A stretch of 64,000 nucleotides of DNA from Lates calcarifer (Eukaryota; Chordata; Actinopteri; Centropomidae): contig NC_066849.1 in the NCBI RefSeq assembly GCF_001640805.2, positions 26,493,778 through 26,557,777 of the forward strand. Reading direction: 5' to 3'. The notes under the pieces are model-generated. The model had not been told where the DNA came from. It ran no database searches and was given only the letters and a program-made list of their open reading frames with translations. Every line of letters starts with the position of its first letter. Position 1 is the first letter of the stretch. Both the position numbers and the translations under genes were made by a program. This document shows, piece by piece, positions 12,088 to 25,192 of the stretch.

Positions 12088-12691
12088 CTGAGAGAGAGGG
12101 AGAACAGTTCATTAAAAAGAGATAAAGATGATAAAACTCAACTCTTATCTTCAATACAACAAACACATTCTCCATGGCAGCCACATCCAGCAGATGCAGC
12201 ACTGTCACATACAGTGAAAACAGTCATTCAGTTGAAGGAGGGAAAATGCAAACATGAGGATAACATGGAGTCGAATGTGCAGGCAAAGCCATGAGGAGAA
12301 TCCACTGAGACTCTGCAGACATAAAGTGAAGCATGAATGAAACCCGACAGCCGCTCTGACCCGTCTGCCTTTAAGCCAAAACTGGATTTTACACTTCAAA
12401 AATAATTTCAGGTAGATTAAGGTAGTATTTAAGGATAAGGCTGGTGGCTTCCTGTTTATTTTCTCACTGCCGACAAATCCCATGTAAAGACCCACACCAA
12501 CGCACTTTCTGTCCATCAACAACACAGTACATTCATTTTTAGCATGAGTCTGTACATGGAGCGATAAGAAATATATGTAACATCACCAGCCTCGTCCTTT
12601 AAGGAGCCGCTACATCTTAACCAAGGACCCATCTTCCCTTGTTTAGGACCTAAAGGGAAGATGTTCTTCTTCTTTTAAAGTGTTAAGCAGC

Positions 12692-12720
12692 AGAAGAAGA
12701 AGAAGAAGAAGAAGAAGAGA
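12692..12720. repeat. (AGA)n microsatellite
   Basis: A 29-bp pure AGA tract. Confidence 0.97.
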
Positions 12721-13899
12721 CCCTGGAGGGTACGTGTTGATGTTATTCAGAGTGTGTGCGCTCAGCCATGCAGGACGGAGGGGCAGGAAGAGGGAGGGAA
12801 AAAAAGGTCTAAGGTCAAAAACTCAGAGGTTACCTGTCAGCCCTGTGTCCGTGACTGTGAGGGAGACAAGACATTTTCTTTTTATAGCTGTTAGCAGCTG
12901 TCAGTCACACAGCCTCACACACACATTCTCCAAGCCTGCCCCGCCCCTAATCATGTCCCTGATACTTAGAACTAACAGAGAGCTGAGCTGGTACCAGGCA
13001 AACACACACACCTGTACTAGATGAGTAAATTAGAGATTATGACAGAAATAAACTTTATATAGATAAACACAAAAATATGTGAGAAACTAAACTGTGAAAT
13101 AATCCAACAAATCTAAGTTCATTATTACATTATTACTGTTTTTTTCCAGGAATTATACAAAGCCACAAAGAGAGTCCTCAATAATAATAATAATAAAGTG
13201 TATCTCAGTATTTATGCAGTTTCTGTGAGAGTGAATAAAAATGTCAGTGACTACAGAAAAAGAGAAAGAATAAAAAAGAAAAGAATGCCTGATGATGACC
13301 AACTCACTGTTTGTTTTTTAAAAAAAGAGAAAGAGAAAACACTCTCCACTGGCAGAGACTGAATGATACAGCAGAAATATCATTTCACTGTCATCACGGC
13401 AGCTCTAAGATCATCTCCCTCCTCTGTTTCATATTGTTTCTGATTCAGTGAGGCAGTTTGAGATTTTTGAGAAGAAAAAACAGAGATGTATCTACAGAAG
13501 CTGCGGTCTCTGCTCTGTCATATCAAACTCCACCACACGGTGTCGCTGTTGTTCCAGCTGCTGTACTGAGGTCAGCAGCCGGACAGGAAGAGATTTCCAT
13601 TTCAAATCAACATTAATGCTCTTTTTGGCTGCTGCACTGCTGCCATACAGTGTTTGATGATGTTGAAATGGAAACAGCCCGAGGGCTCGGTTTGACAGTA
13701 AAGGTGCGTTACCATGGAAACATCATCATCTTAATGAGGATTTAAGGAGGAGGCTTGCTGAGAATTTCTTCTCCATTTCATCAAACTTTTGTGTGAACTC
13801 ACATTAACACTTTTTTTTTTTTAAATCTCTGCATTGGATTTTAAAATCACACCAGCGCCTTATGCATGCAGCTATCTGTCACACGTACATGCATAAATG

Positions 13900-13901
<2 letters not shown>

Positions 13902-13934
<33 letters not shown>
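13902..13934. repeat. (CA)n microsatellite
   Basis: A 33-bp tract. Confidence 0.97.
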
Positions 13935-13937
<3 letters not shown>

Positions 13938-14055
13938 TTCTCCCTCTCAGTAATTACTATCTGTGCTGAGAGCCAGGACAGATAAGAGCTTTATTAATCC
14001 TGGTTTGAGTGACAGCCTCAGAGTGATCATCTACCTCCTCATCAGCTCACTCACT

Positions 14056-14084
14056 CCCACCACCACCTCCACCACCTCCACCAC

Positions 14085-14117
<33 letters not shown>
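14056..14117. repeat. (CCA/CCT)n then (CAG)10 trinucleotide tract
   Basis: A CCN-rich stretch grades into ten pure CAG units at 14088-14117. It lies in an intron, so it is not translated. Confidence 0.95.
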
Positions 14118-14118
<1 letters not shown>

Positions 14119-14538
14119 TCGGCTCTCAAGACGCCGAGGCCACCGAACCATATCACAACACTTCAAATATATCAACATTAAGAGCTGAAGTACAGCTCAT
14201 CCATTTGGGCACAACTGCTGCTCTTCTGGTCTGATTACAGTGCTCTATGTTGATTTTATTTCGCATTAATTATTATTGACTGTGAAACTGTTACACAGTG
14301 AAGAACCTGCTGCTGCTGGAGACGGACTGAGAAGCTGAAACTGACATCTGAGATCCAATAGTTTTTAGTTTGAGGAGTATAAACAGGGCTGTAGCTTGGT
14401 TTTTAAGAATACACAGATCATGAAAAAAAGACTTCACCCACGTTTTTATATTATTGATTTTTCTTTCCTACAACATTCCCTGACTCTGTTTTCCAGGTGC
14501 GTCCTACAAACACACCTGTGTTGTCATATGTGTCTCAC

Positions 14539-14614
14539 CTGCGTGCAGGAACAAAGGAGAAGTGTGCAGCTGTGTTGGGGGAGAAGTTGCGTGGGCTGTC
14601 CAGTGGGCTGGTAC
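14539..14614 (-). CDS. mast2: mast2 coding exon: [12 protein letters not shown] block
   Basis: This 76-bp exon has two bases finishing a glycine codon (G|GT), then 24 codons, then AG which begins an arginine. It encodes [18 protein letters not shown] and SFVPAR. The [12 protein letters not shown] motif is shared by MAST family members, and AHFSFVPAR is the MAST2 form. The acceptor sits after a strong pyrimidine tract (cctctctgtctctcag) and the donor is gtgaga. A second AG lies 7 bp further in (accag|CCC), which would give a phase-2 entry. It was rejected because the upstream exon at 22218-22309 ends in phase 1, which fits only the acceptor used here. The exon gives residues 57-80, with 56 and 81 split across junctions. 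The region is Ser/Pro-rich and probably flexible. Confidence 0.94.
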
Positions 14615-17600
14615 CTGAGAGACAGAGAGGAGGGAGGGAAACAAAAGGAAGAGGAGATGAATATACCGTACATCCTCTGTGTCCATGTATTTACCACATC
14701 CAACAAACTGACACAGCAGCTCAGGAACAAGCTCAACACACAGAATGAGCTGAAACAGATGTCGGACATTTTTTAGAAATGCTGCCATTTTCAAAATGAC
14801 AGAGATAATCTGGAGTGGAGCTGAGTGAACAGAACCACTAACAGAAATGTGTGAAAAGGGAAGACATGTTTCTAAATCCACACTTGTTTCCTTTTTAGCA
14901 GGTACAGGCTACGAGCATGGTGAGGTAGGAGGAGTTATTTTGGGCGTCTGGTGCACTAGAAGTGGAGGTCCTTGTTATTTTCTAAAGGGACCGTGTTAGA
15001 TGAGCGACGGCTCTTTAAAGCTTGGATGGAGATGAAACTCTCTAAATCAACAGCGAGCCGAAGCTGAAGGTGATAAAACATTCAGCAGTTTGAAATCAGA
15101 TGATTTCAGCAGCTACGAAGCAGACGCAAAAACACCACGGATGATTCACATCGAGGTGGAACAGGTTTCTTTTTCTGACAAACTGAAAGACAAAGGAGAA
15201 AATAATGGGCCTCTCTGTGAAAGCACAGTGCATATGTGAAGTGTTGTGCTTGGTCCTTTGTCCTCCCTCCATTTTCCATCCTCCTCTGGCCCCTCAACAG
15301 GACAAGAGCAGCGTGAGAGAGAGGAAGAATGCGAACGGAGGATTTACAGAGGGAAGAGAAGAATCTGAAGTGACGAGGATGAATTAAACTGAGAGACAGA
15401 AATAAAGAGGCCGTAATAAAGGACAGAGAGCGACGGACACTCAGAGTTTGATGGAGTGTCTCATTATGTGAACGGGAGCTGAGAGGAAGGTGGAGGAATA
15501 AGAGGGCAGACTCATCTGTCTCCTTCATCTGAGTGGGTTCAGATAAAGGAGGTGAAACTCTGTTTACACCCACTGCTACACAACTGAGAAGATGCAGAGA
15601 TAAATGAACTAAAGAAAAGAATTTCAGCCTTGAACAGAAAAACACGAGAGAGACGACGACCAACAGTCTCACAATGACGGAGTCATTTTTAGATATTTCA
15701 GGTCACGTCCTTTAAAACGTCGAATGAATAAAGTGAATTCTTAACTTCCTGTTCATCACTGTATGGAACAGTTATGACTGCTGTGTATTAAACACTGTAA
15801 AAGTTTATTATTATTCTGGTGACACAGTCAAGGCCTCCTGTAAGAAGGGCTCCACTGAAAGAGTGTTTGGTTTGACTTTGTGATTTCTATTTATTAAATT
15901 AGATTTTTTTAGATTCTCTGTTTTGATGGTCAACAGTGTAAGAATGTGACCTGTGTGTTAATGCCTGGAAGCAAACCATATTTACATCAGGATAGATAAA
16001 GTTGAAGCATCTAAAGAGTTTCTGCTGAAGTCAAAGATTTAAATCATTAAAAATATATTAGAAATTAATGAATCACATCTATTATTATATGCAGAATAAG
16101 CAATTCAGTCTGGTAACAGTCGACTTTTAAATCAGGTCCAACACTGAGAAAAACATTTCCATGCAACAATGAACGATGTGACCTGACACTCAGAAAACAG
16201 ACGAGCCTCTTCTGAATAAACCTGAGATTATTTAATAAACAAAGTGACACATCCATATGTGAGCAGAGTAATGGATACGAATAATCAAGGGCAGCCTATC
16301 AACGGGGAGACACAGCGCTCTGAGTGCTGGTGTGTAACTAATAATTCAGCAGAGAGAAGGGTGAAGGGGCGAGGGTGAACGACACACACACACAAACAGA
16401 TGGATGGGAGAGGGAAGGCTGGCGGCCTCAGAAACAGGAGGGGAGATTAAGTAGTCGGACATTTCCACATCAATTATGCATTTTCCTCAGCAGCACGTCT
16501 GGACAGAGCAGAAACTCAAATATTAATACCAGAGTCTCTGTCCCGGTCTGTGGCCGTGACAGCAGAACATGGACGCACATACTCCAGCGAACACGTGTGT
16601 TATTAGTCAAACAGGCTGCTTGTTAGTGTCTGCTGCGCTGGTGTGAAGCGTCTCCTGAGTGGACGTCGCTGAGGTTACATGTACAGGACACAGAGGTCTC
16701 ACTGGGGCTGTTACCAGGCTCAGTCACTGCACCGTCACACTTCAGGGCCACAGATGTGTGTGTGTGTGTGTGTGTGTGGACCATTAGTCAGTGTAAGGCT
16801 CGTTCACAGACACAAGAATCCATCTCTCTCTGTAAAGACAAATCACACAGCAGTCATGTGTGAAGAGGAGAGCCTGTAGGATGGTCAGGGCTTCTCAGAT
16901 ATATATATATGATTATGTGTCTTAGCCGTTAGCTTAGCATTAGCTTGGCAGAGCTTAGAAATGTTCAAATATTCTGAGCATAAACACCAAACATCCCTCT
17001 GGTTCTAGTTTCTCTGGGAAAAGCTGACATCGTTAGTCAATTAATTTCCAAAACTTTAAGGTCCATCGCTGCCTTAAAAACGTGACTTCACTCGAAACAG
17101 ATAATGTAACATCATGAGAGACTTAAACAACAAATGATCATTAGTTTAACGACTTGTATAACCCATCTTCAAGTTGAGTTTACTCATGTTTTTAAGACAA
17201 TGAAAGTTTTAAGGGAATCAACTGCACCACCTGTCCCAGACACGTCTTTGATTTTACTGTCGCCACAAATACGATGTGTTTGGTGTTGGTGGTGGGAGAT
17301 GAAGAGAATCCACTGAAGGAGAAGAATTCAGATATTATTTTGTTGCAGATGTATGATTATTGGTGTATGTGTGGGCTGATGTTTACGTGCTGCATCATTT
17401 GACCACTACAGAGCGTTTTTCAACTGGATGACTGCTGTTTGTTATAATAATATGTTTCAGGGAACATTTTGTATCTGCCAGTGGAGTCGGACTAAACAGG
17501 CTGAACGTCACGGCTCGACACAAGAGGCGAGGCTCGAGGAGTCACCTTTGGTTCAGCCATGTCCAGAGAGGTGTCTACCCAGGTAACACTTGTCTGAGAT

Positions 17601-19069
17601 CAGCTGTGTCTTCTGCACACACCTGGACACAGGGTGGAGAAGGGTCAGATTTAGTCTCTTCTGCTCACGTGGTGTTTTGGGGGCGGCACGCCAAACGCCA
17701 CCTATTCCTCACAGAGGTCACTTATTCCAGCACTGAACTGATTTTAGAAACAGCACACACCACAGTCATGTGACGTCCACAGGGGTCCAGACTGGCTTTC
17801 AGCATGTTGACATACTTGTTACAGAAAAATCAATCTTAAAATACATTTGAATAATACTTTCCACTTCTATGCGGATCGTATTTTCAGACTGAATAATGAA
17901 TCAGAGTGAAATGTAAATTACAGCTGAGCGTACCTGGTAGGCGGTCTCATCACAACAGGTAAAGAAGCTGCTTCACTGTCACATTTTCAGACAGTTTTGT
18001 GCAGCAGAGTGAAGTGACACTGACCTACTTTAGTGAGAAATATACCGGCGTATGAGATACATGCAAATGTAATATCTGCTTTGTGCCTCTTCAGTCTCGC
18101 TCCCTCGCTGCCTCTCCAGGGAGAGTGTGGTTGGGATAACAAAATACAGCTATAATTGGGGAGGGGGTGGAAAGAAAGGCAGAAAAAAAAACCTTGTATT
18201 TTCTTGGGAGTGTGTGACAAGAAGCTGAACAAGAGAAAAGCCTGATTCTTTCTTCACTCTGTCCCTCATTACAATTACAAAGACGAGTGGTGGATTGTTT
18301 GACAGAATTCATCAGAAGTCAAAGCACACGGAGCTGCCAATCATCAGCTGACCTTTACCAAATAACAGCCCGCCGTCAGCCAGGAGGAGCTGAGGAGAGC
18401 TCAGGGTGGGTGGAGAGGAGGAGAAAGAGAAGATGTAGAAGAGGAGAGGAGGGAGGAAAATGAAAGTAGATGTTATGGAGAGGGAGAGGATGAGTGGGAG
18501 AAATGAAGGAGACAGCGGGTGAGACAATGAGAGAGGAATTTATGCAGACTTTCAACATTTAATAAAAGTCATTTTTTGGAGAGGACCGGTCCTCATCAGC
18601 CCCTCAGGATATTAGACTTTGAGGAATCTCCATTTGATTAGCAGTAAATGGCTGCATGATTGGAACCATGATGAAATTCATGATTAGGGCCAGAGAGAGA
18701 GACTGAGAGAAAAAAAAAAGCAATCATCTACGTATAAAGACGGTCTCTGGGAACGAAGGGAAGGGTTTAATGGCCCCCAGTGGTGCATATTAATCAGTAA
18801 AGTACCCGCCAACAGTGAGATATCACAGCCTTCGTTTTAAGAGATAAAGGCTTCTGTTAAAGTGTCAGTTTCTGCAGAGGTGGAGCCAGAATGAGGCTGA
18901 AACTTCCATTTAAGCCTAGAAGCCGAGCGGGTGGTTCTGAAGCAACAGGAGAACAAAATGAAAAACAGCGACATTAATTAGTGATATTTAATTAGCGGTG
19001 TTTATTTCCTCGGCAGGGTCTGACACGCAGAGAAGACAGGACCCGCAAGGCCGAGACTGCGAGACTGGT

Positions 19070-19083
19070 GTTACCATGGCAAC
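19070..19083. promoter_or_regulatory. X-box-like palindrome (RFX site)
   Basis: gttaccatggcaac fits the X-box consensus GTNRCC-N2-RGYAAC in full. RFX-family factors bind such sites; occupancy here is inference. Confidence 0.45.
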
Positions 19084-20213
19084 ACAGCAGCCACAGCAGT
19101 CAGGTGGATGAAGACGGAGACGACAGGAAGGAGGAAAAGAGGAGGAGATGGAGGAATGCAGCGAGTGGAGGAGTATTAAGGACACAGACGTCCTCTCTGT
19201 CGGACATTTCTACCTCTAAGGCTGCTTATTCATTTCATATTTCATCTACAAAATGTCAAAAAATAAAGATAACAACACCTCATACTGCATGTTCCTTAAG
19301 TTCCTAATGGTTTGAAATGGTCCATTTAGTCTCATTGGAGTTGATTTATTTCTGCTGAAATCAAACTTCTCGTGTGAATGAGATTTTCTGTCCCAGTTCC
19401 CACGATTTCCTCATTCCCTACAAAAAAAAAACAAACTTTTTTCTGCCTCTTATTAGCCTCAAATATGGAGCTGAGGCACATTTTCTCTTTCACACTAACC
19501 AAGGCTGTTTGAAAATGAAGAAACATCTGATGTGAACAGCTGCATTTAAAATTCATGATGGATTATACACAGTTTTACCGAGAAAAATCAACTCCTTCAA
19601 TATTCTCTCTCTTCAAAAACACAGTACTTTACAGTGAGCAGCAAATTTAGTTTTTACAGTTTGTTATTTTACAAAACCATATCCCAAAAACATCTATAAA
19701 ATGCAACAGACAGTTCTTTACTTGCTCCATCGTAGGAGATTTTTGAGTCATAATATATAAATGTATAAATGTGGACACACAGGAAATAGTGAGTCTGGAC
19801 TTTGTTGGGGTCAACACCTTGGAATTAGATGTATTTACACAGACATCATAGGAACCTAAGTTTGTATTCCTGCTGGTTTTACTGTCAGGAAACTGGGCTC
19901 CTGATATTTTGACTGACAGTGAGATACAGCAATTTATTTACACAAAAGCATCACTTTAACAAAGTGGGTGGAGCAGCAGTGTTTCAGTGAGAAGCTTGAA
20001 TATCAGTGTGTTTTGTAAATGTATTCGTATGTTCAAGCAGACAGGACTGGATAAAAGCCATTTCAGCAAAACCACTTATTAAAACAAAGTGTGTGTGTGT
20101 AGGTGTGTGTGTGTAGTGACTGACAGGTTGGTGACTTCTATTATTTCCTGAGCAGGAAATGAGACGTGTGCAACTGTCTGTCAGGTGAGCACAAACACAC
20201 ACCGTTAATGAGG

Positions 20214-20218
<5 letters not shown>

Positions 20219-20266
<48 letters not shown>
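20219..20266. repeat. (TC)24 microsatellite
   Basis: 48 bp uninterrupted; it reads as GA on the gene strand. Confidence 0.97.
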
Positions 20267-20268
<2 letters not shown>

Positions 20269-20646
20269 CAGAGTAAGATATAATTGTCGATATTTTATCA
20301 TCTTTCCATCTTTCATATCCATCCTGCCGTCTTTCTCTCCTACCATTCACTCACTGTCCGACCCATTTTTTATTTCGTCTTTCCAATCTATAGTTCGACT
20401 CCCTCGCTCGCTCCCCTTCAGTCACCATCAATCAATATCACTGTTATTCATCTCTTTTCCATCTCTCTCTCTTTACATTTGAAGGGTGGAGGAGGAGGGT
20501 GGGAGGAGGAGGAGGAGGGTGGGAGTGAGTGGGTGGGCTGCTGATGGTGGTAGATTTTGGAGGGTGGGGGGGTTTAAGTGTGTGTCTTACATGCTGTCAG
20601 GCGTGTTCAACAGAAATCCTGTCAGTGCTCATTTCATCTGCCACTA

Positions 20647-20647
<1 letters not shown>

Positions 20648-20682
<35 letters not shown>
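20648..20682. repeat. (CA)n microsatellite
   Basis: A 35-bp tract. Confidence 0.97.
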
Positions 20683-20683
<1 letters not shown>

Positions 20684-21799
20684 CTGGGGCACACACACAA
20701 AATATGCGCAGACACACACCTTCAATATGTGTGTGTGTGGTGCTTGTGAGAGGAGCCATGGCTGCTTCCTCACAGAAGCAGACTCAGTTATTATTTGACA
20801 AAGGCTGGAATCAGCATTTTTACATCCATTCGTGGATTGTTTTTTCAATAATCTGCTATACATATACATATCTTAATAATAAGTGAATCTGATGTTTAAC
20901 TGCTGGAAAATCATTTTCTGTTGATGAGGCAGAGGTCAAGTGACCTCTGAGAAACATGGCCGACAAGGTAACAGCAATTTCAGCCTGACCAATGCAGCAT
21001 TTTGGGCCAGATGCAGATATTGATGTGATATATCACCATGTATTTTTTTTCTTACATGATCACATAAAATACACAATTATTAGTACCATTAACACCTATT
21101 TCCTAACGGCAGAGGCTGCTGTTGAAACCCACACAGGGTTTGCTTTACATTTAGTCTTTAAATAACCGTGGCCAAGATATTTACTGAGTAGGACATTTGA
21201 CAGTTGAAAAATAAACTTGTCAGCGCTCTCAGAAATACAGTACCACAGATAAGCTAAAAATCAGCAAGGTTAGACCAATATATCAGCCAGGCTTCAACAA
21301 CGATATAACTATTGATTTTTCTTAAGCTGAATTTATATGATCTGTCTTATACCCATACGCCCTATCAATCAAATCAATCAGAAGCTGATAGTTTTATTAC
21401 TTTAGAATGAATGAACAAGGTCTCCAGGCAGAACACTCTCAGTTCACACAAATATAACCAACAAAATTAAAGTGTGTTTTTTTAGAAATCTGGTTTCCCT
21501 GAGCAGCAGCCTACAGTACTTCAGTCTGTGCATTAATCCATGCAATCAAATATCTGGCTGTGCTGTGCTCAGTGTGTAGCCCCAAGTGTTAATTGAGCTT
21601 TGTTGGTGTGTGATAGTAAACAACACGACTCCTTGTAACACACCTCACCTGCTGTTACTACAAACACCTTCCAGCCAGAGAGGAACGAGTGAACGTCGCT
21701 GAAAATAAAGGTGGTATAACAACAACTTCAACAGATACTGATCTTTTTGTTTCATTCATTCATCAGCTACTGCTGTGCTGTCTACGGGGCCTAAAGATG

Positions 21800-21920
21800 G
21801 TGGCTGGTGTCTCTGTCCAACACTTTGGTCCAGAGGGAGACATCTCAACATGTCTCAACGAGGTTGCTATAAAAATTGCTGTGGATATCCATCATCTCCA
21901 GAGGGCGAATCTAATGCTGC
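21800..21920 (+). repeat. degenerate dispersed repeat (ccaacactttggtccaga… type)
   Basis: The segment ccaacactttggtccagagggagacatctcaaca…gatatccatcatctccagagggcgaat has the form of a repeat I recall as abundant in teleost genomes. Related phrases occur at 62510-62870. Confidence 0.45.
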
Positions 21921-22217
21921 ATCTATTTAATTCTTTTATATTCGTTCGTCTTCAGCCTTTAAAAAACATCTTAAAACTGGTTTATACATTGAATAGACAC
22001 ATGACTGACGTTGTACCCAGACGTGCACCTCTGTAGAAATTTAACTATGTTCCATTTCTAACTGTTGTTCTGTATTTAGCAAGTCCAACATGAAGGACGT
22101 GAAGAACCTCAACACGGTGTCACAGGAACCCGACGGTGCACATATGAAGGCTTTACATCGATTCAATACAGAAGTAGAAACCAAGAGAGTACATATATGT
22201 GTGTGTGTGTGTGTTAC

Positions 22218-22309
22218 CTGTGTGTCCATGCAGAGGTGAGTGTGGTCGTGGCAGGGTGGGGGAGGTGCTGGACGTCACAATCAGGCTCTTCCTGTTGCTC
22301 GTCCGACAG
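22218..22309 (-). CDS. mast2: mast2 coding exon: [11 protein letters not shown] block, common acceptor for alternative N-termini
   Basis: This 92-bp exon has one entry base (C), 30 codons and one exit base (G). It encodes [18 protein letters not shown] and [21 protein letters not shown] is a family signature. [24 protein letters not shown] matches human MAST2 as I recall, and differs from MAST4 (…GNGQSP…) and MAST3. The acceptor is …ctgtcctcag and the donor is gtaaca, running directly into a GT microsatellite. The exon begins in phase 2, and three upstream exons in this window end in phase 2 (30360-30433, 31836-32054 and 39356-39387). It is therefore the junction where different N-termini could converge. 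With the MSDSF exon the join reads [12 protein letters not shown], as in MAST1. With the microexon it reads RRGSF-CRTSNRK, as in long MAST2. Confidence 0.95.
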
Positions 22310-23916
22310 CTGAGGACAGATGTGAAACATTAAAACTCTGCTTTCTGTGTCATACAGTACAGTACAACAGCTCGAATTTAAAGGAGCTTTGCAATGAACC
22401 ACACACAGATTTCCACGCTGTCATGCTGCACAGATGCACATTAGGAAAACACACCTTCACCTGACACAGTGTCATGAATGTAAAAATCAGTCATTTGTTC
22501 TGGTTCCAAAAATGGCAGAACACTCCCTGCAGCTCTGCGTCCAGAACAGCAGGTGACCACTCTGGCTGTCGGGCGCACATCTGACACATCAGACGGCGCA
22601 CATGTGCACTGCTGGTGAGCGCGCAGATGTTACAGCTTCACTCAGGCGTCCTTCACACCAGAGGACGGCGATGACACACACAGACACTCACACGACACAC
22701 AGCCAACAGTCACAACTACTGACGGAAACGACAGAAACATTTTATTTCAGTTCACCTTGAGTCAGTCCAACACAAATAACAGACATTCTGTTAGTCCTAC
22801 ATTTGCTTAGTGAACATGTGTTGGTTGTAACTAAATATGGCTGGAGCAAATTCGTCCACAGGTGTTAATAATACAGAGGAGACGGGGATGTCCATCAGTT
22901 TCTAATGGGCCGATCTAAACACAGAGTACAGCAGCCCTGACTCCACAATTACAGTTATTTGTCACAGATCTTCAAGAGGAGACAACAGCACCAACTCCCC
23001 TTTAAGAAAACTGACATTTTATTAACACAATATAATGCTGCCAGCTCTCTGCTCCAACACATGAATATTTATAGTTTATACTGAGGCAAAAACATGATGA
23101 TCAGTATTTATGTTTTTAATCTGCTGCATGCAGTTTCATATGAACATCCTTAGACCTTTTATTTTGCTTTGGTTGCACCTATACACTTGTTTTTATCTGT
23201 TATTTGGTGTCTTGTTGGCTTTTATCGCTTGGTCATGAGAGAAATTTTCATTTCAGCTGAAATGATAAAAGGCATTATAAATGTGGACTGCAAATGGGTT
23301 TTGGTTTTTGTCAGTGATTCAGGCTTTTTGAAAACACCACTCCTCCTCACTTCCACTGGAGTATTATATTAGAAAAATGTCAATCCAGGCTCTATCGCTA
23401 ATGGCTGAACAGTCATTATGAGGTAGATCCTGCAGTGAAATGGTTAGACTTCAGCTCCCCTCTGGGCTGAGATGACTGTGTATTTGTTGTGTATATATGT
23501 GTGTGTGTGGGTGTGTGCAGATGCTGCTGCACAAAAGATGCTTGTAGAAAAAAGAGCAATCTGCTTTAAAGCTGTGACATCCGTCCCCAGACAGAAGGGA
23601 AGAGGAGGAAATGAAGCGACAGTCTTCACACCTAACCGGCTCCAACACACCCACAGGTCGAGCTCACTAGATTTTTCCACTTTGTTGTTTGCTCTGAAGC
23701 TCAGACGCGAGCGTGTCCGTAATGAGGCGAGGCGAGGCTCGTTACGCTCGCAGAGGAAATTACAGATGGAGGAGGAGGCTGTGATGAGGCCTCCAGGTAG
23801 ACAATGATGATGTTTTGCTGAAGTAACACATTTGTGGGGCACAAGTCCAAAACACTGGTAGAATATGATGAGAATTGAGATAGATGCCATTGTTATTTTC
23901 AGTGGATCCACATCAA

Positions 23917-24060
23917 GTTCCCCAGGGATCTACTCTGGGTCCCGTCATAATGACAGTTCATCACACTGCTCTAATCCGTCTCTATGCTGATGATGACACG
24001 TTCTTACATTGTAAATCTCAATCTGTTGAACAACTGCAGCTCCAGAGAGCAACTGTAACA
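23917..24060 (+). mobile_element. LINE reverse-transcriptase relic
   Basis: Two consecutive reverse-transcriptase motifs are readable but in different frames: VPQGSTLGPV at 23917-23946 and RLYADDDTFLHCKS at 23977-24018, the YADD box of non-LTR retrotransposons. The residues normally between them are missing, so this is a deleted, frameshifted fossil. The family (L2 or Rex-like) is a guess. Confidence 0.75.
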
Positions 24061-25192
24061 TGAAGCAAATTTAAAATGAAGAGTAAACCAAATTTATATT
24101 GTCTTTTAATAGAGAAACAAAAAGTCACTCTGCAACAGAGCTTGTATCTACTAAGTAAATCAGGGTATACACAGAGACCTTTTCTATATGTTAACACCTT
24201 GAAGCCACTTTAAACCATAGCCGCTATTATACACTGATTTTGAGATTGTAAAACTTGACATGGTGAAGTTGGCTATGTTAAATGGCTTCTTCTTTTTGTC
24301 TGTTTTAATTGCGTCTATTTGTTATTTCCTACTTTGTAGTGCTGTAGTCTACAGACAAATTTAAGTATGTGCTTCTTTTCTCCAGCATAAAAAATCCTGG
24401 AAAAAACTGCATTTGCTTTCAGACTTTTCTCCCGCACTTTGCTTTTCGAGGTTAACGTACCTTGACATCTGCTTTTGTCAGGTGTTTTTCTGTGGTTTTG
24501 TAGCTTCGACGACAGACAAAGACAGCTGGTAATTATAGTGAAGAGCACCCACAGTCCAAGCATTACAAAAATTTGACAGAGATTTTCTGCTAAGATGAAT
24601 TAAATCTGGCCACAGTTACTGTTTCAAAGATGGATTAATGAGTGTATTTCTTGTCATTTATTTCCTCCATATGTTTGTTTGTGAATCAGATTGTTTAAAA
24701 TCCACAACAATCTTATTAACTTCTGAGTAATCCAGATAAGAATCAGCACCTTTAAACATGTTCAACAGCTTCCTTCAGGCCCTGCTGTATGTATTTTTCT
24801 AAATGTGAAGAACATATCTTTAGTGAAGATATGGACACACACACACACACACACAGATGGGTTCTTCTGACGGGGCTCTGGCAGTACCGGCAGGTGTCGG
24901 CACACTAGCAGCGTGTGTGCGTTGTGTTAATTGGCTCATCACATCTGCTGGCTGTAATTATGTAGTTGTGTAGTGTAGTGTTTCCGACAGGCCGAACCCG
25001 CCTGGATGATCACAAGACACATGACCCACATGAGGCGACTGGGGCTGAAATCTTTGCTACAGTCAAACGATCAGTGTGACGTCTCTTTTTCAGGCTCATC
25101 TCTGCTGTTTCTATTGTTGTGACGGCCAGTTTGACTTTTAGGCCTTTTAGGATAACTCTAATATTTCTGAACCTGTGTCTTTTTTTTCCTCC

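Larger units (their letters stand above)
12088..14538. other. mast2 intron with AAG, CA and CAG repeats
   Basis: A 2.45-kb intron. It carries (AGA)n at 12692-12720, a near X-box palindrome at 13708-13721, (CA)n at 13902-13934 and a CCN/CAG tract at 14056-14117. No exon is recognised. Confidence 0.8.
14615..22217. other. mast2 intron, 7.6 kb
   Basis: This intron is largely unique AT-rich DNA with purine-strand tracts (15300-15420, 18400-18530). It has a perfect X-box palindrome at 19070-19083, (TC)24 at 20219-20266, (CA)n at 20648-20682 and GT at 16755-16778. A MITE-like segment lies at 20990-21310 and a degenerate dispersed repeat at 21800-21920. No exon matching MAST or another gene was recognised. 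Confidence 0.8.

Noticed and set aside
14056..14117. Poly-Ser/Thr frame from the CCN/CAG tract as a disease-like coding repeat
   Set aside because: It lies inside a mast2 intron and has no splice-supported exon.
14539..14607. Alternative acceptor 7 bp inside exon 14539-14614
   Set aside because: It would need an upstream exon ending in phase 2, but 22218-22309 ends in phase 1, which fits only 14614.
15106..15672. 188-residue minus-strand open frame
   Set aside because: It begins at GTG, is the pyrimidine-rich complement of a purine-rich intron stretch, has no splice or family support and is low in complexity.
20529..20886. Frames translating CA/GT repeats (HTHTHT, CVCVCV), here and at many other microsatellites
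   Set aside because: Dinucleotide repeats are open in most frames; no evidence of translation.
10938..22309. Assignment to mast1, mast3 or mast4
   Set aside because: [28 protein letters not shown] and [12 protein letters not shown] match recalled MAST2 better. The MAST1-like MSDSF start is shared but does not outweigh these. A phylogeny would settle it.
23444..23911. 155-residue minus-strand frame
   Set aside because: It contains a CA microsatellite translation (HTHTHTY) and no motif; it starts in dispersed repeat.
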